In this document: piece after piece, positions 1-9,467 of the stretch
How the letters are laid out: each line of letters begins with the position of its first letter
How positions within the stretch are numbered: position 1 is the first letter of the stretch
Assembly: GCA_963793465.1 (NCBI GenBank)
Contig: CAWCAJ010000010.1
Span: 147,513 to 211,512 of the forward strand
Length of the DNA: 64,000 nucleotides
Source: CAJQPP01 sp963793465
GTDB taxonomy: Bacteria > Planctomycetota > Planctomycetia > Pirellulales > Pirellulaceae
Reading direction: 5' to 3'
The notes under the pieces: model-generated
The model's input: the letters and a program-made list of their open reading frames with translations, nothing else
Told to the model about the DNA's origin: nothing
Databases searched by the model: none
Translations under genes and position numbers: made by a program

Positions 1-847
1 ACACTACGACCGGGAAGGGGCCGCTCCCGGTCGGGGAGGTCAACGTTCCGGCCAGCGTCAGCTGATCCTTGGTGTTTTCAATTCTGACGTCCTGGCTTTC
101 ATATTCAAAGGGTGGCTGAGGAGTCTGCGGCCGCTTGCGTTCCAGGTCACGTGTCTCGTCCAGCGGGATTTTGTTGAGGATCAGATCATAAGCGTTGCCA
201 CGTTGGTTCCACTTGCCTGTTACCGTTTCCCCGTCTTCGCTCAAGCTGCCGACGAATTCGGCAGGAGACGAGACAATCGGAACATGGATCGTGATTTGAT
301 TGCCTGCTTGTTTCATGGTACAGGGAATGTCGGACAGGTTCTCGGTGAAACTATCCAACTTGACGGTTACTCCGTCATCACCCGCCGTCTCATATACGCG
401 AAACTGAAAATCAAATTCCTGCGGGCCGGCTTTCATCTTGCCCGTCCAGACTTCCGTAAGCTTTTGTACCGGAATCTTGTCCACCTTGGTAAACTTGATG
501 GGCGTGATGGAACCCAGCTGTTCGAAATTCCCTTCCGCCTCGTTTTTGGCGGCATTGAACTTTCCACGGAACTTGGCACCCACACGTTTGATGGAGAAAG
601 TCAATTCGCTGTCGCTGAGCGTTACGGAATCGCATTCGACCGCCACATTGCCCTGATCCAGGCTGATCATTTTTCCTGAAAATTCCCCAGGTGAGTCCTC
701 CGTAAACTCCATTTGCAAACGGAGTTTTGCAACACCGACATCCAGCACGCCGTACCAGGTCTGGGTTTTGCTTTCCTGAGCCAAAGCGGTCACCGAAAAG
801 CACAGGAGCCATAGAGCGAGAGATGAAGGAAGGACTTTGGTAGTCAT
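1..847 (-). CDS. Alpha/beta-hydrolase, N-terminal part (cut by window edge)
   Basis: The reverse strand reads open from an ATG at 847 to the window edge, giving about 282 residues of an incomplete protein. It opens with a signal peptide (hydrophobic stretch SLALWLLCFSVTALA, cleavage near AQES), so the product is exported. Residues 25-240 form a beta-rich region of two similar halves, each holding a WYGVL- or WTGKM-like start. The last visible residues, LTLAGTLTSPTGSGPFPVVV, match the beginning of the catalytic domain in secreted planctomycete alpha/beta-hydrolases, where the next residues normally form the GSG oxyanion segment. The nucleophile elbow lies outside the window, so activity cannot be judged. 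An in-frame ATG at 862 is an alternative start. Substrate unknown; esterase or peptidase (S9-like) are both possible. Confidence 0.75.
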   Translation of the reverse strand, partial: MTTKVLPSSLALWLLCFSVTALAQESKTQTWYGVLDVGVAKLRLQMEFTEDSPGEFSGKMISLDQGNVAVECDSVTLSDSELTFSIKRVGAKFRGKFNAAKNEAEGNFEQLGSITPIKFTKVDKIPVQKLTEVWTGKMKAGPQEFDFQFRVYETAGDDGVTVKLDSFTENLSDIPCTMKQAGNQITIHVPIVSSPAEFVGSLSEDGETVTGKWNQRGNAYDLILNKIPLDETRDLERKRPQTPQPPFEYESQDVRIENTKDQLTLAGTLTSPTGSGPFPVVV

Positions 848-1466
848 ACAGGGTGGTCTCATGAAAGTCTGGCGTGAAAAATTCTGAATATTCATGATAC
901 GATTCTGTTGCCGCCTTATTCCCCAAAAAAACGCGGTGTTTCACGGATTCCCGCCGGTTGGGTGGCAGACGTGGATCGACATGTCGGTCCGTCGCCAGAT
1001 TGCAGGCCGGCTTTTGTTCACGGTTGACTCGAGTCCCCATCCATTTGACCCGGCAAATTGCCGGCAACCCAACGATACCGCTGGGTCAGGGCGGCCGGTC
1101 CCCGCTGAGTAAGGGGTGATTGTAGGTGATCGTTGGGGAAATTTTTTAAAAAGACAATTATCTTTGCCGCGCGGGGCAACCATGGGCGTCTATCCATGCG
1201 AGTGGGGTCGGTGAGAATCTACATGTGCAGACGGCCGAGTTCAGGATTTGTCAGTCACACAGCCATTCGCTCCGGTAGAGCCGCTTGACGATGGCTTACG
1301 CGGCCGGCTCGTGACAAAAATTTGCAAGGTGAATTCGCAGGTCCCATAATGCAGGTCATTCCATCTGTCACGTAGCGGGAACGCCTCCCTGTCGATTGGC
1401 TTGGCGCATCGGCACTTGTTGCTGACCCCTGCCGGGTCGGTTGTCGCCACGGAATCCGGATAACCC
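848..1466. other. Intergenic stretch without a supported gene
   Basis: About 600 bases separate the divergent hydrolase and kinase starts. Short open frames occur on both strands but none shows a recognisable domain, and none has a convincing ribosome site. The stretch must hold the promoters of both flanking genes; I could not assign -35/-10 boxes with confidence. Confidence 0.5.
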
Positions 1467-4436
1467 ATGTCATCTGATCATCACATGTCCAGGGACCCCA
1501 TCCAGATCATTTTGTCTGAAGCGCAAAATTTGTCCCCTGGTCAAGTGGCCGATTATTTGGATCGCGTTTGCCAGGATGATTCGGGACTACGGGCCAGACT
1601 GCAGCGGATATTGGACGACGTTCAGGATGGCAGTGGAGATTCCGCAGGGCCGAATTCCCGGCACGCCAAGAAGAAGCCACCGCAGCCCGACTCCCGGCAG
1701 GATACGGAAGATCGGGCAGGCGGGATTGCCGATCGGGACCTGCGGTTTGGCATGTTGGCTCTGCAATTGAATCTGGTCACTCGAGCAGCACTGGTAAAGG
1801 CGTTGCATCATTGGCTGCAGTCCAGGCAGACTCCCATCGAGCAATTCCTGCATCAGCAGGGGGCAATGAGTGAGGAAGTCGTGGGACTGCTGCAAGTGTT
1901 GGTCGATCAACCTGTCGATCAGGATCAAGCAGAAGTTACGGCCAGCCTGATCAACCTGGTACCCGCCGCTGCTCGACGAGAAAGGCCCGGCGAGATTACC
2001 GATCGAGAACTGCAGGTTGCTTTGACGGCCGTCCGCGGCGACAGCGATACCCGCCCGGCGGGCCGAACGCAAGGTCAGGACCGATCCCATTCCTCGGCCC
2101 AGCGGTTTCATGTTTTGCAGTTCCACAGATCGGGCGGCATGGGGAAGGTTTCGCTGGCACACGATCAGGAATTGAACCGGGAGGTTGCTTTCAAGGAAGT
2201 CAAGGATCGACACGCCGATGACCCGGAGTACCAAAACCGCCTGATCATCGAGGCGGAAATCACCGGTGGCCTGGAACATCCGGGCATCGTGCCAGTTTAT
2301 GGTCTGGGCACCGATGAGGCAGGGCACCCCTTCTATACGATGCGATTTGTGCGGGGCCGCAGTTTGGGCGAGGCGATCAGCGACTTCCGCGAACAACAGA
2401 ATCAGTGGTCGGCGGGACAGCGAAGTCTGGAGTTCCGCCGCCTTTTGAAACGCTTTATCGATGTCTGCGAAGCCGTTCATTATGCCCACCATCGCCAAGT
2501 CCTGCACCGCGATCTGAAGCCGGACAACATCATGCTGGGCCGTTACGGCGAAACACTGGTGCTGGATTGGGGCTTGGCCAAAGCCTTGGGTTCGCACTCC
2601 ATTCCTTCGACGGACCCGGAAGCCACCCAGCCTCTGCTTCCCCATTCGGGGGACAGTGCGGCACCCACGACCGCGGGAACCATTGGGACCCCCAATTACA
2701 TGAGTCCCGAACAGGCCAGGAATGAAGATGTGGGACGGGCGACGGATATCTTCAGCCTGGGATGCACCCTGTACCGGTTGCTGTGTGGTCAACCGCCGTA
2801 CGTGGTCAAGGAAAAGGACAGGGAGCTGCGCAAGTTGAAAACGTTGGAATTGGCACGCAGCTGCCAGTTTCCAATGCCCCGGGCTGTCGACAAACAGGCT
2901 CCGCCCGCACTGGAAGCGATCTGTCTGAAAGCCATGCACCGGGACCCGGGCCAACGCTATCCTAGCTCTCGGGCCTTGGCCGATGATGTGGAGCGTTGGT
3001 TGGCCGACGAGCCCGTGACGGCATACCGCGATCCCTGGGTCGACCGCTTTGCTCGCTGGGTCCGGCGACATCGTACCGCTGTAGTAGGCTGCTCGGCTGC
3101 GTTGATCACCGCCCTGTTGGCCTCCATGCTGTTGGGTTGGATCGCCCAAAGCAACTTCGTCCGTGAAGCCCAACTGAACACCCAGCTGAATGAAGCCCGG
3201 CAACAGGCCGAGGCGGATTTTGCAACCACCCGGCAACTGGCCTTCGACTTGATTGACGAAGCCGAAAATGAACTGTCTCAGCAACCGGGTATGGAGGACG
3301 AACGGCGAACCTTGACCAATATGGCGCTGGCTTCATTTGCAAAACTCTATGAAAGTCGCTCCGCAAACGAACCCCAGGTTCAACGCGATTTGACCCGCCT
3401 GTACGGTTACGCGGCCAACCTGGACCGGTTCTACTGCGACTATGCCTCTGCCGCCACGAAGTATGCCAAGGCCTTGGACATCCTGCGTCCGTTAACGGAT
3501 CAAGATCCGCACGACATCAAATCTCGCCAACGTCAAGTTGAAACCCTGCTTGATTATGCCGCGATGCTGTTGGAAACAGGACAAGTCACCACGGCGGGCG
3601 ACATGTTGCAAGAGGCAGAACAGGGGGTGCTGACGCTGAGTGCCAATTCCAATGACACCGCCCAGGTTCAATACCTTCGGGCGCTGTTGGAGTGGCTGAG
3701 AGCCGATGAGTCTCACGAAAGCGGGAATCTGCCATTGTCGCTACAGCAGTACCAAACTGCCGCGTCCTTGCTGGGCGAGCTGCTACCCCGAGCCTCGCTG
3801 CCGGACATGATTCGGGCGTTACAGGTGCTGGCCTTGACCGGACAATCCCGCGTGGCGTGGGAGCTGGATCGTGAGACGGAAGCCCGGGAAGCTGCGGACC
3901 AGGCCGTCGCCCTGGCGGATAGGGGACAGAATGACGCTGCCCCACGGCATCTCCGGCATGCCAGCGCCAGCGCCAGCTTGGAATTGGCTCGTGTCCTGGA
4001 ACAGACCACCGCAGATACAGAATTGAAAAGGCATCATTTACAGCGAGCTGAGAAAATCTGGAGTACCCTGAGGCAACAGTTTCCCGATACCACCAATTAC
4101 CCGCAATACCTCGCCTACACGCAAGCCCTGCTGGCCGTGGAGCTGCTGGATCGCAGAGAGGTCGGTGAGGCAATCAAAAAGTACCAGGAGGCCCAGACCC
4201 TGGTGGATCAGCTGGTGATGAAAAGAGATAGCCCAGGTGTGCTGTTCACCTGCGCCCAGGTACTGGAGTTGGGCGCGAACCATCCACGGTTGATTGCCCC
4301 GGCGACACCCGGTAGATACCGTCAGCTGGCTATCGATCAATTGTTGACGGCTCAAATCAGATCCCAGGGATCGACCAGGATTGAAAAGTACCTGAATGAA
4401 CTGCGAAACAAGGACGAACTGCAAAGCAAGGAATAA
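1467..4436 (+). CDS. Membrane-anchored Ser/Thr protein kinase with C-terminal TPR-like region
   Basis: A 989-residue Hanks-type kinase. Residues 1-200 are an unassigned N-terminal region with a helical segment near 90-150. The kinase domain spans about 213-515: degenerate glycine loop RSGGMGKV (221-228), VAFK lysine near 243, catalytic HRDLKPDN (347-354), a DWG triplet in place of DFG (367-369), and SPEQAR near 413. DWG keeps the metal-binding Asp. A single membrane helix lies at about 538-560, followed by a helical region with TPR-like pairs to the end, presumably outside the cytoplasm. This layout (cytosolic kinase, one helix, large extracytoplasmic tail) is typical of planctomycete kinases. 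The start at 1467 is the first ATG of the frame and has no strong Shine-Dalgarno. It is probably monocistronic. The signal it senses is unknown. Confidence 0.93.
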   Translation: MSSDHHMSRDPIQIILSEAQNLSPGQVADYLDRVCQDDSGLRARLQRILDDVQDGSGDSAGPNSRHAKKKPPQPDSRQDTEDRAGGIADRDLRFGMLALQLNLVTRAALVKALHHWLQSRQTPIEQFLHQQGAMSEEVVGLLQVLVDQPVDQDQAEVTASLINLVPAAARRERPGEITDRELQVALTAVRGDSDTRPAGRTQGQDRSHSSAQRFHVLQFHRSGGMGKVSLAHDQELNREVAFKEVKDRHADDPEYQNRLIIEAEITGGLEHPGIVPVYGLGTDEAGHPFYTMRFVRGRSLGEAISDFREQQNQWSAGQRSLEFRRLLKRFIDVCEAVHYAHHRQVLHRDLKPDNIMLGRYGETLVLDWGLAKALGSHSIPSTDPEATQPLLPHSGDSAAPTTAGTIGTPNYMSPEQARNEDVGRATDIFSLGCTLYRLLCGQPPYVVKEKDRELRKLKTLELARSCQFPMPRAVDKQAPPALEAICLKAMHRDPGQRYPSSRALADDVERWLADEPVTAYRDPWVDRFARWVRRHRTAVVGCSAALITALLASMLLGWIAQSNFVREAQLNTQLNEARQQAEADFATTRQLAFDLIDEAENELSQQPGMEDERRTLTNMALASFAKLYESRSANEPQVQRDLTRLYGYAANLDRFYCDYASAATKYAKALDILRPLTDQDPHDIKSRQRQVETLLDYAAMLLETGQVTTAGDMLQEAEQGVLTLSANSNDTAQVQYLRALLEWLRADESHESGNLPLSLQQYQTAASLLGELLPRASLPDMIRALQVLALTGQSRVAWELDRETEAREAADQAVALADRGQNDAAPRHLRHASASASLELARVLEQTTADTELKRHHLQRAEKIWSTLRQQFPDTTNYPQYLAYTQALLAVELLDRREVGEAIKKYQEAQTLVDQLVMKRDSPGVLFTCAQVLELGANHPRLIAPATPGRYRQLAIDQLLTAQIRSQGSTRIEKYLNELRNKDELQSKE

Positions 4437-4659
4437 TTCACACCGATCGATTGCTGGGTGGTCCCGGCAACCCCACGTTACCACTGTCTGAATTTCGGAT
4501 GGATAACTTTGAACTGATTTCTTTTAGGGAGACAATCGTGCCCATCAGCCTGTACACCGCCTCATTCGATTTTGTGACCCGCAAAAACCACTTGATTTCC
4601 GGCCGGGGGCTGCCTGCCCGGAAATCCCGACGGACCCCTGAACGCTCGGTTCCGATTGA

Positions 4660-4971
4660 ATGACAATGATGGCAACCCGGTGGAACAAGACACTTGGGGC
4701 GCCGATTTCTTGCTGGGGCATGTACACACACTCAGAACTTGCAGGGGGCGGCATGAAACTGCAAACGGCCTGGATTACCTGGCAACTGGAAATCCCCTAC
4801 CTGCTTGGCGGCTTTGGCTACATGTTGAATGTCAAGGATAGCAAGCCCATTCGTAACACGATCGCCGAAATCGAAATCACCGTCACCAAGGCCGGGGTCT
4901 TCGGCGGTGACGGCGAACTCCCCGCGGGAACTGAATTTTCCAGTCTGTTCCATCCCGTCTACATCACCTAA
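4660..4971 (+). CDS. Doubtful small hypothetical protein
   Basis: A 103-residue open frame in the gap between the kinase and the Gly/Arg-rich protein. No family is recognised. An internal ATG at 4753 (MKLQTAWITWQLE) would give a 73-residue product of plausible composition. The opposite strand is also open over the same bases, and no ribosome site stands out, so it may be chance or the remains of an older gene. Confidence 0.2.
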   Translation: MTMMATRWNKTLGAPISCWGMYTHSELAGGGMKLQTAWITWQLEIPYLLGGFGYMLNVKDSKPIRNTIAEIEITVTKAGVFGGDGELPAGTEFSSLFHPVYIT

Positions 4972-4976
4972 CGACA

Positions 4977-5070
4977 GCAAAGGGGTCAGCCACCAATAAT
5001 CGGAACGGCTCTTGGTGGGTCTAACACTTTCTGTGCCTGACCCCTTTTCATTTGACCCCTTTTCATTTGC
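4977..5070. repeat. REP-like inverted repeat, GGGGTCAG family, copy 1
   Basis: The left arm holds AGCAAAGGGGTCAG; the right arm reads CTGACCCCTTTTCATTTG, followed by a second GACCCCTTTTCATTTGC. The arms are inverted around a centre at about 5010-5030. The same core (GGGGTCAG, or TGCCTGACCCC on the other strand) recurs near 7431-7561 and 9893-9986, always between genes. The arrangement matches REP-type elements mobilised by RAYT transposases; no RAYT cognate to this sequence is visible in the window. It lies just past the stop of the gene ending at 5073 and may help stop transcription. Confidence 0.7.
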
Positions 5071-5072
5071 TG

Positions 5073-6329
5073 CTATTGATCGGCATCGACCGCCGGTTCA
5101 TCGAGCCGCACCATTAACCATTGCTGGGTTTGGCCATCCTCGAAGTGTATCAGTGCAGCCGCCGAATCCTCAGTGAGGTTGGCGAGTCCGGTCTCCATGA
5201 TGGGCCGGGTTTGACCTTGCACTGCCCAGGCACATCGTTGGGATTCGATGTCAGCCATGCCTTCGATCGTCTGCGTCTTGCCAGTGGAGGTGTTATTCAG
5301 CGTTCCGTTAATAGCACCCTGCTTGCTGATTGCCAATTGCAGAAACAGGGTGGGGTCCGGGCCCGATGCCTGACCATCTTGCGTCAGGGCAAAAACACCC
5401 AGCGGCAACCAATCCGCCGACTCTGCTGCGTCGCCAGACGCACGGGTCGCGATTGCTTCGGCCTGCTGGGCATACTCTTCTGCAGTGGCTACGGGCTGAC
5501 CGTCCTGGTAGACCATATCCTCCTCGTAGTAGACATCTTCCCCGTAACCATAGGAAGCCGCTTCACTTCCCGCATACCCGCCGACCCAACCGGTCACGGC
5601 ACCCCAAGTGGCCCAACGATAAGGCCGAGTGATCCGCAATCTGGCCCATCCGGGATGGTCTGACCAGAAGTCCAGTCGCGGATGGTTTTCCGCGACCTGA
5701 TCACGTACTTCATCACGACGTTGCCCACGATTTTCCTGCAGCTGTTGCCGGTTTTCCACACGACCGGCACGGTTCTCGGTCATGGTGGTGGCCGCCCTTG
5801 AGCGTGCATCCGCCGGACGGGTTCCTGCACTTGTTCGAGAACCCACGGCGCCACCGGCAGCACCCGGACGGGCGCCGCCGGCTGGCCGTGTTGCGGGTCT
5901 CGCTCCGCCCCCCTGCAAAAATTCAGCTGCCGCACCACTGGCGATCGAACGTCCGGGAGACTTGCCCGGTTGGCCGCCACCCGCCGCCGGTCCGACATTC
6001 AGGAAATTCTGAAGTTGTCCGGCTGACGGTCTGGCAGCCGGTCGCGCTCCGGAAGCCACGCCACCGGGCCGGCCTCCGGTGGCTGGCCGTGTTCCGGCAC
6101 TGGGACGAGTGCTGGGCGTCGGCCGACTTCTCGGCGCCGCTGGTCGCGACATCGAGGGCGCACGCCCCATCGAGGGACTGGAACGATGCATACTGCCGCC
6201 GCCACCCATGCGGGCACCGCCGCCACGCCCACCGCCGCCACGCCCACGTTGAGCAATCGCTTCACCGCAGGACAGCAGTCCGATTACCAGAATCACCAGG
6301 TAAATCTTGATTGTTTTTTTCCAGTTCAT
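5073..6329 (-). CDS. Secreted Gly/Arg/Pro/Ser-rich protein, unknown function
   Basis: A 418-residue protein with an N-terminal signal peptide (IYLVILVIGLLSCGEAIA, cleavage near AQRG). Residues 27-200 are low complexity, dominated by Gly, Arg, Pro, Ser and Ala (for example RGRGGGGRGGGARMGGGG), strongly basic and probably disordered. A middle segment near 225-260 has the pattern RPYRWATWGAVTGWVGG, and an acidic, Tyr-rich stretch (YYEEDMVYQDGQP) follows. The C-terminal 120 residues look like a small beta-rich domain (WLPLGVFALTQDG, then LAISKQGAINGTL). Similar secreted proteins are common in planctomycetes, often misnamed protocadherins. The ATG lies one base after the stop of the upstream SnoaL-like gene, so the two form an operon. 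Function unknown; a cell-envelope role is an inference. Confidence 0.85.
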   Translation of the reverse strand: MNWKKTIKIYLVILVIGLLSCGEAIAQRGRGGGGRGGGARMGGGGSMHRSSPSMGRAPSMSRPAAPRSRPTPSTRPSAGTRPATGGRPGGVASGARPAARPSAGQLQNFLNVGPAAGGGQPGKSPGRSIASGAAAEFLQGGGARPATRPAGGARPGAAGGAVGSRTSAGTRPADARSRAATTMTENRAGRVENRQQLQENRGQRRDEVRDQVAENHPRLDFWSDHPGWARLRITRPYRWATWGAVTGWVGGYAGSEAASYGYGEDVYYEEDMVYQDGQPVATAEEYAQQAEAIATRASGDAAESADWLPLGVFALTQDGQASGPDPTLFLQLAISKQGAINGTLNNTSTGKTQTIEGMADIESQRCAWAVQGQTRPIMETGLANLTEDSAAALIHFEDGQTQQWLMVRLDEPAVDADQ

Positions 6330-6330
6330 C

Positions 6331-7227
6331 CTATTCCTCTTCCCTTGTTATCTTGACTTCGTCAATGTTCGGCAGCAGTTGGCCATCCACCATGCGGTTA
6401 ACAGACTGCAGCGTGAATGTGCCGTCATCCAGTTGGGTAAAGATGGAAACGGACGAGGATTTTCTTCCATCCGGCAAAACGCCGGTTTGCTGGTTGGACC
6501 AGCGATTGTCTTTTCGTGTCCAGGTGCCCTCGCCAAAGCCTCCCTCAGAGTCAAACACCCATGAGCGAATCTGTTTTGCCGCAGGATCCCAGCCGATAAA
6601 CTGCATTCCGGACATTCCTAAGCGATCATTGATTTGGACCGTGAAGGAACGCACCAGGAAGTTGTTGTTTTTCGACCAGTTGCATTCCGTGGTCACGGTG
6701 GCCTCGTCATCCTCGTCGGACCATTGACCGACCATCCACTCCAGTTCTTTCAATTGCTCGTAGTGCGATGGAACCACATCCTCTTCGGTCACTCGGTCCA
6801 GCAGCCATTGGCCGTCGCGCTTGACATAGATGGCGGTGTAATCGCTTTCTTCCAACGCGTTGCCACCTTCGATGAGCCTGGCGGATCCATGTTCCACAGC
6901 GACGCTTGGCGAAATAAAGTCAATGGAATGGGTCGTTGCCTCGAGCTTGAACACGTTCGATTGCGAGAAGACTTCGGCGAATTGCCTTTCAATATTGTCG
7001 CGGCCGACAACCTGAGTTCCACTGAGTGGGTTCGTATAGACGGCATCGGGCGACCACATGGACGCCAAGGCCTTGGCGTCTCCTGCATTGAATGCCGCGA
7101 CGTAAGACTCAACGGCCTGGCGAATTGCCTTGTCCGCTTCTTCAGTCACCGGAATTTCAGGTATCGCCAGTAAAGCGGATGCCAAACCCCCGGCGGCTAT
7201 GGCAATCGTCAACATCATTGTTTTCAT
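6331..7227 (-). CDS. SnoaL/DUF4440-like secreted protein
   Basis: A 298-residue protein with a signal peptide (MLTIAIAAGGLASALLA). Residues 30-150 match the SnoaL-like/DUF4440 fold (SgcJ/EcaC type): an N-terminal helix followed by VESYVAAFNAGDAKALASMW and SPDAVYTNPLSG, the usual signature of these cone-shaped barrels. The C-terminal half (about 160-298) is a beta-rich domain containing EWMVGQWSDEDDEATVTTEC and repeated Trp/Thr strands, commonly seen fused to SnoaL domains in planctomycetes. No catalytic residues can be assigned; family members range from isomerases to ligand-binding proteins. It is the first gene of a two-gene operon: its TAG stop at 6331-6333 is one base from the next ATG. 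Confidence 0.85.
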   Translation of the reverse strand: MKTMMLTIAIAAGGLASALLAIPEIPVTEEADKAIRQAVESYVAAFNAGDAKALASMWSPDAVYTNPLSGTQVVGRDNIERQFAEVFSQSNVFKLEATTHSIDFISPSVAVEHGSARLIEGGNALEESDYTAIYVKRDGQWLLDRVTEEDVVPSHYEQLKELEWMVGQWSDEDDEATVTTECNWSKNNNFLVRSFTVQINDRLGMSGMQFIGWDPAAKQIRSWVFDSEGGFGEGTWTRKDNRWSNQQTGVLPDGRKSSSVSIFTQLDDGTFTLQSVNRMVDGQLLPNIDEVKITREEE

Positions 7228-7430
7228 AGGTTCTCCTTGGCGTCGAAAAGGCTGTTGGGAATGCAGGCAGGATCAGCTGAGCTGGCGGAACAATCAACCG
7301 GCAATTACGCCAACAATCGTCACCCAGGTACCTGGCCTCGTGTTAACCTCCCTGTCAGGATCTCGCCTTCGGTGGCTGAACGCTATTCGGAAAACTACGA
7401 ACATTGAATTGCGCAACACGCAGTCCACGT

Positions 7431-7561
7431 TCCTTGTCAGGAAAGGGGTCATTGTCAGGAAAGGGGTCAGGCACAAAATGCCGGAATGGCCTTTCGCCTG
7501 CTTCCCGGTATGGGTGCCTGACCCCTTTTTACTTTCCCCTGACCCCTTTTTACTTTCCGAG
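7431..7561. repeat. REP-like inverted repeat, GGGGTCAG family, copy 2 (doubled arms)
   Basis: The left side carries two copies of GTCAGGAAAGGGGTCA in tandem, the second continuing into GGCAC. The right side carries GTGCCTGACCCCTTTTTAC followed by a second CCCCTGACCCCTTTTTAC. The arms are inverted around about 7490, so the whole can fold into a long hairpin with duplicated arms. It sits between the divergent-from-downstream SnoaL operon promoter and the stop of the patatin gene. The remaining bases of the 7228-7580 gap hold no supported gene. Confidence 0.8.
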
Positions 7562-7580
7562 TGTCCCTTGCAAGCGACCC

Positions 7581-9467
7581 CTATGGCTGGACGCGATCGC
7601 AATGTTCATGGGGGCGGTCAGGGGGACTGCCGCTCGGCTCGCAAAAAAGTCGGTCGTCCAGCTTGGCCAACTCCGATCGAATCGTGGCGATGTATTGCTG
7701 CGTCGTTTCGGCACCCACCGCTGCCAATTCGTCGGTTCGCGTGAATTCGGAAAGATCGAATTGCGTGGCGTCCACATTGATCATCAGGTCCGCGGGCTGG
7801 ACGCCAATCGAGTTCATGTTGACGTTTTGGACCATATAGCCCCGCATGATGGTCTGCATGATGGAAGGGACCTTGTACCGGGGTCCTTGCGAATCCGGAC
7901 GTATGTCGGCAAACTGCTTCTCCAGTTTTGCCGTTACGCTGACGGCGATCACAAAGTTACATCCTTTCTGGACCAACACGTCGGCGGGCACGTTGTTGAT
8001 CAACCCACCATCGACCAGCGCTTGACCGTTGCGGCAGATCGGGGCCGAGAGTCCCGGCAGGTTGATACTCTCCAGAATGCCGTTGACCGCGTCGCCACGA
8101 TCACGCACTTTTGGCTCGGCACTGACGAGGTCCACCGTAATCGAGTTCATGGGGAGGGGAAGCTGTTCCAGCCGCAGGTTGGAAAGATACTTCCGCAGCA
8201 TGGGGTCAAATTGGCCGCGGCGGTACTTGTGCAACAGATACCAGTATCCTCCATGCCGGATGTGGCGAAAGGCCCAGGAAGGGGTCAGGTCTTTGACAAA
8301 GCTCCGGATCAGGAAATCCACGTCAAATCCCGCGGCGTATAACGTTCCGGTCATGGCACCGGCACTGGTTCCGGCGATCATGTCTGGCAAGATTCCGTTT
8401 TGCTCGAGCACCTTGAGGACGCCCAGGTGGGCCATCCCTCGGGCGGCACCGCCACCCAGAGCGATTCCCAGCTGGACGCCACGTAGCCTGTGGACAATCC
8501 TCTCGAGTCCATAGTTGAGGATGCTCCCGAAATCATCCGCTGGGTCCTCATAGGATAACTTGATGTCGGAATTGGCCACCGCGTCCAGTTGGGGATTCAC
8601 CGGTGTATGCAGGTCGCCACCGTGCAACTGCCACACCAGGCAAGTTTTTTGTCGCCACTCCCGTTCATGCGATTGTACCTCCGTCAGCTTTTCCACCACT
8701 GCCGGGAAATCAATGACTTGAACACAGGCCAGCACCAGGTCAGCCAGCAGAAATCCTCGAACCAGCCTGGCTGTTTCCATGTTAGAGGCCACGTCGATGA
8801 ACACCCGTTCGTGGGCAGTCCAGGTTGCAATCTGTTTGCGAACTTCGTCGTCGCTCAACCATTGACCATCCCGGACCAGTAAAAGGTGGGGTACATCCCC
8901 GCGAGATTCCCACTGCGGTTCATCGGTCAACACACAGGGGCGTTCCCCCAGTGCCTGCAAGCGGTCCATGATCCGGTGTGTCAACGGTCGCGTGGCAGGG
9001 CAGGGGTGCATGACCAATACCACGTTCGGCTGAGGATGGAGTTTGTCAATTCGAAAAGTCTGCTTGAAGGCGGTGCCAACATCCTGAATGAAATTAACCA
9101 GCAACTTCCGGTTTTCTGCAACGTAATCCAGCCACTTCTCGTAATCGAGCCGCAGAACCATGCACGGCTCCAGGGCTTGCACATCGATGGGTGGCGGTTC
9201 CGTCAGCCCAGCAGAGACGGCACCGAATTGCGATCCGCGTGTCAAGTACTTTCGCGCAACGATGTTGCCATGGGCGTCCTGAATCCGGTGCTCGAGACGT
9301 CCTTCGCCAATGAAATACTGATCGTTCAGTACCTCGCCAGCCCGATGCAGATATTCCCCCTTGCCCAACCTCACGGTTTCGCATTCGTCCGCAATGCTGC
9401 GGATCACGTCGTCACTCAGCCCGCGGAAGCCGGGATACCTTTTGAGTATGATGAACTTTTCATCCAT
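7581..9467 (-). CDS. Cyclic-nucleotide-binding patatin-like phospholipase (NTE/RssA type)
   Basis: From the ATG at 9467 the protein has 628 residues. Residues 1-125 match a cyclic-nucleotide-binding domain (LGKGEYLHRAGEVLNDQYFI, then GSQFGAVSAGL). Residues 140-300 form a linker domain like that of neuropathy-target-esterase homologues (VVLVMHPCPATRPLTHRI). The patatin domain covers about 333-500: oxyanion loop GGGAARG (338-344), nucleophile GTSAG with Ser 368, and DGG with catalytic Asp 486. All catalytic elements are intact, so a serine lipase or lysophospholipase acting on membrane lipids is likely. The frame stays open upstream to 9683, but the extra 72 residues are low-quality sequence and the domain starts at MDEKFIILKRYPGF, so 9467 is preferred. 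Which nucleotide or ligand binds is unknown. It appears to be a single-gene unit. Confidence 0.93.
   Translation of the reverse strand: MDEKFIILKRYPGFRGLSDDVIRSIADECETVRLGKGEYLHRAGEVLNDQYFIGEGRLEHRIQDAHGNIVARKYLTRGSQFGAVSAGLTEPPPIDVQALEPCMVLRLDYEKWLDYVAENRKLLVNFIQDVGTAFKQTFRIDKLHPQPNVVLVMHPCPATRPLTHRIMDRLQALGERPCVLTDEPQWESRGDVPHLLLVRDGQWLSDDEVRKQIATWTAHERVFIDVASNMETARLVRGFLLADLVLACVQVIDFPAVVEKLTEVQSHEREWRQKTCLVWQLHGGDLHTPVNPQLDAVANSDIKLSYEDPADDFGSILNYGLERIVHRLRGVQLGIALGGGAARGMAHLGVLKVLEQNGILPDMIAGTSAGAMTGTLYAAGFDVDFLIRSFVKDLTPSWAFRHIRHGGYWYLLHKYRRGQFDPMLRKYLSNLRLEQLPLPMNSITVDLVSAEPKVRDRGDAVNGILESINLPGLSAPICRNGQALVDGGLINNVPADVLVQKGCNFVIAVSVTAKLEKQFADIRPDSQGPRYKVPSIMQTIMRGYMVQNVNMNSIGVQPADLMINVDATQFDLSEFTRTDELAAVGAETTQQYIATIRSELAKLDDRLFCEPSGSPPDRPHEHCDRVQP

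Noticed and set aside
1587..3284. 565-residue reverse frame opposite the first kinase
   Set aside because: Antisense shadow of the kinase gene, which has full catalytic motifs; the reverse product has no domain.
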